Position numbers and translations under genes: made by a program
Part shown: positions 1-10,400 of the stretch, one piece after another
Position numbering within the stretch: position 1 is the stretch's first letter
Layout: every line of letters starts with the position of its first letter
Assembly (NCBI GenBank): GCA_964388575.1
Contig: CAYMAZ010000006.1
Coordinates: forward strand, 1-64,000
Source: CAYMAZ01 sp964388575
GTDB lineage: Bacteria > Bacteroidota > Bacteroidia > Bacteroidales > DTU049
DNA length: 64,000 bases
Direction: 5' to 3'
The notes under the pieces: generated by a model
Database searches by the model: none
Told to the model about the DNA's origin: nothing
The model's input: only the letters and a program-made list of their open reading frames with translations

Positions 1-48
1 ATGGGTGGACTACTTTGCTCCGGAATGGGTGGACTACTTTAGTCCGGA
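1..48. repeat. Two tandem 24-bp repeats, IS21-like element end
   Basis: Positions 1-24 and 25-48 are the same 24-mer (starting ATGGGTGGACTACTTT and ending TCCGGA) with a two-base difference. Multiple short direct repeats of this GGTGGACTACTTT type are what I associate with the termini of IS21-family elements in Bacteroidota. The reading frame of the neighbouring RhuM-like gene stops inside the second unit, which fits an insertion boundary. No transposase is inside the window, so the family assignment rests on repeat style only. Confidence 0.5.
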
Positions 49-180
49 ATTGTCATTTACATCGCGGCTGAAAAGAGTAGCCAATTGATGTCTGTTCAAC
101 CAAACAGTTTCCTCATCAATCCTGACCTCAAGCCGTATTGATGTTTCTTCTGCCTGATAAATGATAATTTCGTTCTTCAT
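34..180 (-). pseudogene. RhuM-like virulence protein, N-terminal fragment
   Basis: Reading from the ATG at 180, the product begins MKNEIIIYQAEETSIRLEVR and continues to WLNRHQLATLF before meeting a stop at 34-36. This opening is characteristic of RhuM-family proteins, which are normally about 300 aa and carry a DNA-binding-like N-terminal region. Only about 42 residues match the family. The rest is lost at the repeat boundary at about position 48, so the gene is truncated, most simply by insertion of the element whose end is at 1-48. A TATTTTTG promoter element sits 18-25 bases upstream. Confidence 0.6.
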
Positions 181-197
181 TTTTGAAGCTGTTTATG

Positions 198-205
198 CAA
201 AAATA
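198..205 (-). promoter_or_regulatory. TAnnTTTG -7 element for the RhuM-like fragment
   Basis: The minus strand reads TATTTTTG here, matching the Bacteroidota -7 consensus, 18 bases before the start codon at 180. No convincing -33 TTG is seen at the usual 19-21 base distance. Confidence 0.45.
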
Positions 206-489
206 AGAAAAATATCACGTTAAATGTATTATGCAGGTTATTGTTGTAAGGTAGTGCATTGAGGATGTTTGTGAGCCGTAAATTTAATTCAAATTCTGAA
301 TAATAGGATTATCCTCATTTTTTAAATGGTCCGAAAAATGGGGAAGCTTACAGATTCATTATTATTGTAAATTGTAAATATCAAATTGTAAATTGTAAAT
401 TTATTGAAAATTGCTTTGCAGTGAGTTTATCGAACTGTAAATATCAAATTGTTCCGTAGGAATGCCTTTGGTATAAATTGTAAATTTAT
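206..489. repeat. Gene-free stretch with AT-rich TGTAAAT repeats
   Basis: No coding region is seen from 181 to 489. From 361 to 405 and again from 434 to 490 the sequence is built of copies of ATTGTAAAT and ATCAAATTGTAAAT. Their reverse complements occur on the other side of the four-helix-bundle gene (865-903), so that gene lies between inverted AT-rich repeat tracts. A short segment at 451-475 (GTTCCGTAGGAATGCCTTTG) between the repeats resembles small dispersed repeats of Bacteroidota, but I cannot confirm this. Confidence 0.5.
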
Positions 490-855
490 TTATTTTTTCA
501 TATTTGACTTGATCGTTTTTATTGATTTAGCAATGATGTCACAAATCTGACGGTTTTCTTCAGCTAAATCCTGAATTTCTTTGGTTTTTAAAATTTCTGA
601 GCGGTCAATTAATTTTAACCAATAATATGATTCACGTGCTTCTTTAAGCACTATTTGTAATTTATGAGCAAAATCCTGACGACTTTCAGCACCGCGCGCT
701 TCTTCGTAATTAGCACCGATGGCTGTGGCTGATCGAAAAAGTTGCATGCCGATATGCCTGTGAAATTGATTGGAGTCAATTCGCTTCACCAGTTTAATGA
801 TGTTGGATGCAAAAAGCAAAAACCTTTCACTCAACTGATCTGCTTGCTTTTCCAT
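490..855 (-). CDS. Four helix bundle protein (23S rRNA IVS / S23 family)
   Basis: The 121-aa product matches the S23/IVS four-helix-bundle family (TIGR02436): an N-terminal helix with RFLLFASNIIKLVKRI, then the family-typical stretch IGMQLFRSATAIGANYEEAR, then KLQIVLKEARESYYWLKL. The family includes proteins encoded in 23S rRNA intervening sequences and the Avd accessory protein of diversity-generating retroelements. Most free-standing members have no known function. No rRNA and no reverse transcriptase is nearby, so neither role is supported here. The length is normal and the gene is intact. It lies between inverted AT-rich repeats and directly beside a truncated RHS fragment, suggesting that it arrived as a small mobile unit. 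Confidence 0.85.
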   Translation of the reverse strand: MEKQADQLSERFLLFASNIIKLVKRIDSNQFHRHIGMQLFRSATAIGANYEEARGAESRQDFAHKLQIVLKEARESYYWLKLIDRSEILKTKEIQDLAEENRQICDIIAKSIKTIKSNMKK

Positions 856-864
856 AAAAAAAAG

Positions 865-903
865 ATTTACAATTTCAAATTTACAATTTCAAATTTACAA
901 TAA
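865..903. repeat. AT-rich ATTTACAATTTCAA repeats beside the IVS gene
   Basis: Three copies of ATTTACAATTTCAA-like units lie immediately upstream of the four-helix-bundle gene. They are the reverse complement of the TGTAAAT units at 361-490 on the other side, giving an inverted arrangement around the gene. Confidence 0.55.
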
Positions 904-932
904 TTTTTATCACAGTTTGAATTTAAATAACA

Positions 933-1022
933 GTGGTCGGAGTGGTAGAAATATTGCAGATATTCTGCTTCGGCACCGTCGTTATGGGCAGGTGGGAGAT
1001 TTGGTGTGATATTTAATTGCAT
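933..1022 (-). pseudogene. RHS core fragment, truncated at the DHLG motif
   Basis: The minus strand from an ATG at 1022 encodes about 30 residues ending AEYLQYFYHSDH. This is how the RHS repeat-associated core begins in this phylum; the large RHS protein in this window has LYFYHPDHLGSASF at the same place. Homology stops after HSDH at about 933, where the sequence changes to that flanking the AT-rich repeats and the four-helix-bundle gene. It starts seven bases after the stop of the 138-aa immunity candidate. I read it as the left remnant of a displaced RHS cassette interrupted by the IVS-type unit. The match is short. Confidence 0.5.
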
Positions 1023-1028
1023 TCATTT

Positions 1029-1445
1029 CTATGGGTTTCTTGGTATAAAAGCAGCATTTACTAACGAATCCATGTGCTCATATACAAATTTTTGTTTCTC
1101 ATCTTTAAAAATATGATCGGCTCCACAACTTAATATTACCCAAACATCAACTTTCCTGTAATCTTCCTTCATTGGAAAATCATCAATGTCCTCATATAAG
1201 TCTTTAAATTTACAATACAAACAATCTGCGTAGTTAATAATTTCATCATCTGTTAAGTATGCATATTCTGGATTATTTCTCAAATCTTTAAAAATTGTAT
1301 TTTTAAATTTCCTTGGTTTAATAAAATGGTCATTTACCAATGGAATTGCAAATTCTAAAAGTAAGATTAAAATCATTAAGCCTAAAATTATTTTAGGATA
1401 AAGTCTGATCTTTTTCTTATTTTCTTGATTATTATTCGTTTTCAT
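1029..1445 (-). CDS. Membrane-anchored small protein, candidate immunity protein for the large RHS toxin
   Basis: The 138-aa product has a basic N-terminus (KKKIRLYPK), one transmembrane helix (about residues 19-36, IILGLMILILLLEFAI) and a soluble remainder with acidic patches (LYEDIDDFPMKEDY) and three cysteines. I do not recognise a family. Its start overlaps the 3' end of the 3,255-aa RHS gene by 14 bases on the same strand, the position where immunity genes of RHS/polymorphic toxins are found. The overlap suggests translational coupling. The immunity role is inferred from position and size only. The topology would place the soluble domain in the periplasm, which would suit neutralising a toxin on entry. 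Confidence 0.6.
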   Translation of the reverse strand: MKTNNNQENKKKIRLYPKIILGLMILILLLEFAIPLVNDHFIKPRKFKNTIFKDLRNNPEYAYLTDDEIINYADCLYCKFKDLYEDIDDFPMKEDYRKVDVWVILSCGADHIFKDEKQKFVYEHMDSLVNAAFIPRNP

Positions 1446-4400
1446 ATCCTGTATTTATTCTCTGTTCTAATGTGGAATTTATTGATTTATCAATATTATG
1501 TAATAAATTATTCATTTCAACACCCCCAGAAACCGGATCAAACCCACCAGTAACATTTTTAACAATACCAGTTGCATTAAAACCAGCATCAATGGCAGCC
1601 CCTGCGTTTGGATATCCAATATCCTCCAATAGAGCCCCTGGTAATGTGCTGCCGTTTATTGACCCCCCCATTACCTTGTCTAATGCGATCATTAATGCTG
1701 GCATATCTCTGAAAAAGAATTTCATTGTTTTCATATTAATCATTGCATTAGTTGCACCAGGGAGAGATTTAAATGTTTTAATAATACTACCTGCTGGCAA
1801 TGCAAAGGATAATACAGTAAGTACTAGTTGTGTCGCTTCACTGTTTAAAAAATCATTTTGTCCTTTATGAACCATTGCTGTACCAGGATTCAACATGGTT
1901 GAGATATGATCACCTGCAATTGGTTTAATATTCCTGTGATATATTCTTTTTCCGGTAATATCAGAAATTGGATTCCCATTATACATTGTATGAATCAATT
2001 CCCTTGATTGATTGACTGTAATAGTTGAGCCAGTATTTTTCCATATATAATTTTGCAAAGTAAACTCATTGTCACCTCGATCAGCTACTAAATTTCCACT
2101 CCCATCAGGATGCCATAAAACATCAATCAATCCGTCTTTATCAATTCGCCCAATGGGGTTCAGCTGGCAGTAATTATAGGGGGAGAGCCAGGGGCGCTCT
2201 TGTGCCAATGGGTCAACAGATAGCCAAATCGATATTTCTGAATCTAAATATCGTGCACCGAAATACGTATACTGCGTTTCATTATCCAGCTCCTTTGCAG
2301 TGAATTTATAGCGGGAATCGAAAGTGGAGTTTCTTTGAGAGATGAAGAGCTCCCCAAACGGCAAATACTGAATGTGTTGGTCAACATAACCCGTGGCATC
2401 GGTGATGAAAGAAGCAGAACCAAGATGATCTGGATGATAGAAATACAGCAATATTTCGGGTGTGTTTGTTTCTTGTATAGCATCAAACCCGTCATCCAAA
2501 TATAACCCTCCATTGTATTGGACACATTCGAGATTTATATAAATATATTCCTCCAACAATAATCCAAGCGAATCGTCATCGTTTTTAAATAATTCAATAT
2601 GATTATCAGGTGCAATAGGAGCAAATTCAAAACCTCCACCTATTTTGCTACACACACGTTCACCCTCAATGTAATAATGCTTGGTATATTCCTCATCGGT
2701 AACTACCAGCAATGGGCTGGCATAAAGTGTTTTATGAAAGTTGGCCATGCCATATTGGAAAGTGCCACTTATATACATTTGTGACACAGAAGCAGCAAAT
2801 TTCCAAACCCTTTCGCCCCCAGCATCATATATATATGAAGACAATGTAGTTGTTTCACAATCATCATAAACTATTGTCAACCTGTTTTCCTCATCCCAAC
2901 ATTGCCAGCGTTCGCCATCAACTAATGTTCTCCAAATCATGTTGCCATTGGCATCCCATTCAAAATTATTTCCTCCTATTTCATTTGGTGTGTGTGGTGT
3001 ATTTGCGTAAGTGTAATCATTTGAATATGAAATTGAGTTTTGAGAACCATTAATTATTGTTTCTGCACTTATGCTTTTGTTGGTAATATTTCCCGAAGGG
3101 GAATAATTCATATCCAACGAATAATTAATTGTTCCAAACGAAGCATCTTCAAAATATCCCCCTGCATTAGTTAACCTGTATAATTGATCATATACATATT
3201 CATAAACATATTCACCACCAGAATTGCCATTAACATTATCACCATAATTTTCCTGCTGAATAATATTTCCAACATTATCATAACTATAGATAATATCATG
3301 CATCAGCAAGCCACTATACTCATAGCTTTTCAGGTTATCAAGCCTTCGGTTTACTGGGTTGTATTCATAAGTTGAATAAGTGCCGTTGCCATAATCAATT
3401 CGAGCCCTGCTTTCAAATCTGTCATACAAGATATCAGAAATATAATCATATGTGATACTGTCTTTTATCCCTTCCATTTGTATTAGTTTGCCACCATTAT
3501 CGTATGAATATGAAACGATTTCTCCATCAGGATATTGTATGTCCATAATCCTGTTCCAGCTATCATATTCCCAGTTGGTTTCAAAAGTGTATGCACTCCC
3601 TCCAGGAATAACAAAAGTACGAGTATTTTTTATCAACTCACCCATGTTCCCATATTCAAAAGTTTGCATACCAGATGCATCCTGCTGTGAGATTAACCTT
3701 CCGCTCTGGTTGCCTGTGTTGGGTGCTCCGTATTCGTAATACACATTCATATACGGGCTAAGGGGATATTCTATTTCCACTAACCTGCAATCATCATAAA
3801 TGTAGTTGATATAATCGTTAGTATTACTTAGGTTTGCAGTTTGAGTTGACAAGACATTACCAGCATTATCATAGGTGTATGAAGTAATTCCTGCATCGGG
3901 ATGATCTCTTTCAATCATACGACCCAGCATGTCATAGCTATATAGTGTTGTATTGTCTTCAGGATCAGTTGAAGATAATAGTTGCCCCAAAGGTGAATAT
4001 TGGAATTTTGTAATTGTATTTAAAGGGGCAGTTATTGAAGTTTGCAATCCCCTTATATCTTTAAATTGTGTTGTTACAAAATTGTTTTGATCTGTTATTT
4101 GAGTAGACAAGCATGTTTTTCCGAAAGCATCACTTCCAAAACCATATTGATAAGAAATGCTTGTATTATCAGGAAAATCTTGTTGCAATGGTCTGTCCAT
4201 AACATCATAAGTTGTTGTAGTTGGGTTTAGAGATGGAAATGATGTAAAAGTAAATAAATTTACTATTGTTTCTGTGTGTGGGTGAGAAATCGAAATTTGC
4301 CTTCCATAATGATCATAATCAATATTGCCCGAAACAATTACCGAATCAACACCCAAAATAGTAGCTGTTTTTTTAACTTGTATTGCACGACCCAATCCAT

Positions 4401-7400
4401 CGGATATATTAACAGTAATAAATTCATTTCCTGTGTTAAGGGTGTCATAGTGTTTTGTCTCTGCCCATCTTGCAAAAAATAGATCTGTAAAACTTATTGT
4501 AGTATTTGTCCAATAATCACATTTTATTGTATATGGAATGTTGTTCAATACTTCATTTGGCCCTGTAACAGTTTCAAGTTTTCCATCATCATAGTATGTA
4601 AAAAGCATTTCATTTCCACTGATATCTATGGTTTTTGTTGGCAAACCAAGCCTGTAGTCATACTCTGTATAGGAAGTGTTGCCCCAGTAATCTGTAATAG
4701 AAACAGGAAAAGTATGAATTGTTGGATCATACACATATTCGTATGTAATTCGATCATTGTTGATATCCGCAGGCATATATATCTCAATAATATTACCGAA
4801 CCCATCATACTCTATATCTATCAATGCTAAGTTTGAACCATCTATTGTTGCGATTTGAATTATTTTTCCATCATTATTATATTGACCTAATCTCTTTTGT
4901 AGCAGTTGATTCTGGTGATTATACACGCTTAATGTATCAATCATTTCCAGAAAATGATTTAATGTGTCGTATGTGTAACTAATTTGAGCTATCAGGTAGT
5001 CGGTATTATCGGAAACATCATTATGATTTACATATTCCTTCACATTACCATAAAGACCATGTCTGTATGATTTTTTTGCATGAATAGAATAGTTGGGTTC
5101 ACCTTCGTAAAAATACCTATCTTCCTCAGAGATTGCTGGATAGTATGGGCCAAAACAGGTAGCATTAGAATCAGGTATAATAGTTCCAGTACTTATTTCT
5201 TTTCTATCCCATGTATAATATGTTTCAACATATTTTTCATCGTTTGAATCAAGACTAACATCATATTTTTTTAAACCCTTAAACAAGAAGTTTTCATTAT
5301 GAAATTTTTCTATCGTTGTTCTGTAACATAATGCATTAGTATCAGCTCCATCATATTGTTTTATTTTCAAAGTTTCAAATCCAAAAGACTCTCTTTCCAT
5401 ACGATGGTATTTTGGGTTTTCATATTCAAACCTATAATATGAATAATCTTCACCATCACCGTCAAATCCATCATAAATATTCATATCAGCCATAACCCAT
5501 TTTGATTGAGGAAAATTGCGACTGGGGTAAACAACCTGGTAATCAAGATTATACATGCTAAATGATGGTGTAATAACCTGTTTCAGAAGATTGACTTTTT
5601 TGGGAATGCCGTATTTTACTTTGTTTTCACCTCCATTAACATAAACAAAATCAACTACACCATCTCCATTAATGTCAGTTAGCTTATATGTATCTGCTGT
5701 TAAATTATACGAATAATCAATATAACCAGAAAAAACTAATTTTGTAGGAGGAGTAGGAGTAACTGGAGTTCCCCCTGTTGCAGCTCCATCAGTAGATACA
5801 TTTAGCGTTTCTGAGGAATTTAATCTGTTAACCCCATTGTTAACCAAAATAGGTTGTGATAAAAACCCATTACCAGTATTAATATATGCTTTCAAAAATA
5901 TATTGTTATCAAGAAAACAAATGTCAATCAGCCCATCATTATTCACATCAATAAAAGTAAACTCATCAATATTCGTGTTTTTGTTTCCTCCAATTCCAAC
6001 AGCCCAGCTATATTGTCCAGAACAAAAATTTATACCTGGATTAAATAGAGACGGATCTTGAATGGACTTAATAAAATTATTTGAATAATTGCTCCATACT
6101 TCTTCGTTATGGAAACCATAACCTGTATTTAGCCTGATTGATGTATTATCTGATCTTTTAATTATCTTATCTGGTAATCCATCACCATTAATATCAATAT
6201 AAATTAATTCAGTTTCTGAATCTCCTTCTGTTAAATTAATTCCAAAAGAACCATCAATATTATCTAATTTTGATTTTGCTCCTCCTCCTGACTTTGAATT
6301 TTTAAAACGAATTGATTTAAGACCATAAGTGTCTCCAGATAAAGAACCATACCCCAAACTTAAATAACCGTCCATATTGTTTTTTTTTGTTGAAAGACCC
6401 CCGTGAGAATTTGAAAATTGTATGTATTCATCGCTCACTAAATCTGGGTAACGGTCTCCATTAAAGTCCATGAAATCAGTTAGTCCATATGAGTCTGTAT
6501 TTGATTTTGTTCTTGTAATAGAGGCAGGACCTACTCCTACATTAACAGAAAAAGTATGTGAATTTTGTTCGCTTCTTTTAGGTATTACTTTAGAATTTCC
6601 AAAAGTACCTGAGGAATAAGGGTTATTAGCATCTAGAGAAGCAGGTAAATCACCAGGTTCAAAAAACCCTGAATTTTGATAAAGAATTGAATGCAAATAG
6701 GAACTACTACCTGCTGTATTTTTTGTTGAGTATGCAATATTTAACATGTCTTTCCACCTGTTTTCCTTTCGGTTTGCTCTCATAGGAAGAAAAGAAAGCA
6801 TATAGCCATTAGGTATAGGCATATTAGACACGGCAGTATACATACTATCAAACGCAGAATTTAGACTGTCCAATGACCAGTCTCCAAGATTATTATATAT
6901 GTTATTCAACATGCTGCTGTCCAGTTCTGTTGTGTCCAAATCTGCAATGTAAAAATTAAGATCGTTAATATTGATTTCTGGGTTATAACTATTAGAACAA
7001 TTATTGTATGGACTTTGATTGTTATAATATGAAAACTGCCCCCAGCCCCTATATAGGTTGCCAAACTTTTTTAAAGAATCTGGGTAGTTTGCATAAAAAC
7101 CATAGTAGTTATGATCATAAACATAAGAATTATTATTATAGTCTACATCAATTAAAAATAAAGTATTGTAATCGTATAAATCCAAAGTGCTTATATCTGA
7201 TGAAAAGAAGTCAAAAAATAGAGTATCTTGCTGTAACAACGTAAAAGTTATAGAATCTACAATTGATGGAAAAACAATATTTCCATTTTGAATAGAAAAT
7301 GGCAGAGAACCAATGAGATTTCTTTTTGTTTTTATAGTCAAAACTACATCTGCATTTAATCCTCCAGCAACTATTGGATTGTTTATTAATGGAAAAACAT

Positions 7401-10400
7401 CATATATGCCTGCACTTAATATTAGAGGCCTTGAAGGATGAAAGATATGAGGATATAATTTCATTGATAAACTTGGATAATATTTTAAAGAATAAAATTG
7501 ATTTGTAGTATCAAGAGAAATTGTATCAATTTCATAATATTGAATCAATGAATGAAATATAATGTCGTTCCAGTTAACATTACTATTGCTTAATAAATTA
7601 AATCTTATGGAGTCTCCCTCTTGTACTTGTAAATCATAATAAAATGACATATTAAAGTCCTGTGCATTAATGAAAATTGTATCAATTAAATATCCTTGGT
7701 TATTTTGTAGAATGAAATTTAAATCATCACTTTGTTCTGGACTATCTATACTTCCTTCAACTGTAACCTTTCCTGTAAAAGGAGCAATAAAAAATTGATC
7801 ATCATGTATAATAATATCATCAGAATACTGATATATCTGAGTAAATTTTTCATCAGCATCAATGGTTGTCGAATCATAAGGTAAAATGTTGTATGTGTAG
7901 ATTTTAGGGTTCCACTCAACTTCATCATTTATTGTGAATTTATTAGAATGTAGTCTAAAAAATATCATGTCCCCCTTATCAGCAGAAACAGATGTGTTGA
8001 AGTAATGAGATAAAGTATCTCCAGGTAAAATTGAATCACAATAAATTATTTGTTGGTTGTGTTGAATAGAATAATATATGGTGTCGTCATCTAAAAAACC
8101 ATTATTTACTTTCTTAATTTCATTATTAATAAAAAAACCTGCATGTGTCCAGCAAATAAACATTTTCACAGGATCTCTTTTAAAAAGAGTATCTTTTGAA
8201 TTATTAATAAAAACTGAATCAACAGAACCGTTATAAATAATTCTATGACATGTGTCTTCAGGAAAAACCACAATAGAGTCAAGACCATGCATTGAAAAAA
8301 CAGGTATACCATTAGAATCAGGATTATTAAAATAAACATCACCTTCGCAAGTGAAATCTAAAAAACCATCACCATTAATATCAGAAAAAAACCCATAATT
8401 AATTTGTTTACTTTTATTGAAGCTATAATTCAAAGCTCCTTTAAAAGAGAAAATATTAAAATTTAATTCAGCACCGAAATTATTTGACTCACTATAACTT
8501 TTTCCAAGTATGTTTAATGGAATAATATAATCAGAGGAAAATACAAGTTGATTCTGATTGTTCAGGCTACCTTTGTAAAATTTAATGTTATTTGAATTTT
8601 TCGCAATTATATCAGAAATGCCATCTCCATTGAGGTCAATTAATTGAATCTTTTCCATTGTAGAGCCATAGGAAGAGCCAAAGTTGACACCAAGTGTATT
8701 ATCCTTAGAAAAATAATTTGTTCCAAGGCCAAAACATACCGAGGCTCCTTCACTTTGTGTTTTACCAATACTTCTATTTACGCTTTTACGATTATCTGAA
8801 AATAAGCCACCAAAGATAATTTCATTGGTAAAATTCTCATTTGTTAAGTCAACAGCAGTACCAAAATCAATCCCTTCTTCTTTGTAATAATCAAAACAAT
8901 GAATCTGGATGCCTGGATTGTTATATAAAATTTCATTACCACAGTCAATATTGCTTATTTCAAAGTTGGGGTCAGTAATATCAGCTATGGTAATTAAAGT
9001 TTTTTTATTAAAAGCTCCTATATCATATATAAGATGGTAATCTCTAATGAATTGATTATTATATTTAATGTGAATATCAATAAGCAGTTCATCATCAACC
9101 TCTAAAAATCCGTATCTGCCTGAAATTGAATAATCATTACGTTTTATTAACCCAAAGTCAATAGTATATAATCCATCTGTATTATCAAAACCAGTATAAA
9201 CAATTCTTGAGGGATATAACTTTTGCCCTCCTGCACCAGGGGGTGTAATGTTTGTGCTATGGCTATATTCGTATTTCACATAGTTACCATATACATCTCT
9301 TACTTCGGTTAATGCCCAATGAGCAATCCCGTCAGGTCCTTGCAACACACAACCTGAATTAACTCCAATATCTGCACTGTATTTGCCATAAAAATATTGA
9401 GTGCCTTGCTTGTCGATTATTTTCCACCAATAATCTGTTGGACCAGTGCCATATCTTATTATTTTATGAAAAGCACCTTCAACCCTGTATGAATATATTG
9501 TGGAATCTCCCAAATTTCTTGGTTGATATGTTTCCATATGAACCAAAGGCTTTCTTATTGTGTCGTTTGGAGAAATTTCTAATTCTACAATTTGCTCACC
9601 ATTAATAAGGTATTCCTCACTTTGATATAAAGAATCATAAGTTGGTACTCCCCATCTTGTTTCTACTGTGATTGCAGGTATTTGAAGATTCCAGCCTACT
9701 CCCAGCCAACCATCGCCCATATCACTGCTGTAGTTTATTGAAAGCTGGGGTTGCATGCCATTTCTGCCTTGAGGTATTTGCAGGGGAAAATTAAGACTTG
9801 CGGTTCCACTATTATTTGCAGTGGGGGGGCTTATGATATTCATTCCTGTAAGGGGATCGGCGTATGCCATATCTTTAAGTGAAGTAGGAGTATAAGCCTG
9901 TGTTTGAGGTAGCTCAGGAGCTTTTAAGATAGCATTAATAAAATCTGTAAAATGGTTTGTCTTTGAAATAATTACATTATTTTCAATATCTATGCTGTCC
10001 AATTCTAACATAGTCCATTGGCTTGTAAACTCATCGTAGTAATATGTTCTAATATCATCAGGACCATAACCTCCTGGCAATGATTTAGGATCATACTTAA
10101 TCTTAATTTGTATATCATCATTAAACAAAGAACCATGAGGCAAACACCTGTATCCCGAATGTCCACTTGTTACATTTACCATAGAACTACGTAATAATGG
10201 CATGTCGTTAGTACGAAGACCTATAACTGAGAAATCCACACTATTAGAAATAAAACCTGCTTTTGCCTCCAAACAAAAATCATCCATTTTTATAGAAAAA
10301 TCAATTTCTGGAAATGCAGTCTTTTCTGCTATGGATACATTACTGTTTATTATATTCAAATAATCATAATCCCTGCTGCTATTTAATATTACAGTTTTTT

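Noticed and set aside
490..855. Possible diversity-generating retroelement accessory protein (Avd-like)
   Set aside because: The family fits, but no reverse transcriptase and no template/variable repeat pair are present in the window.
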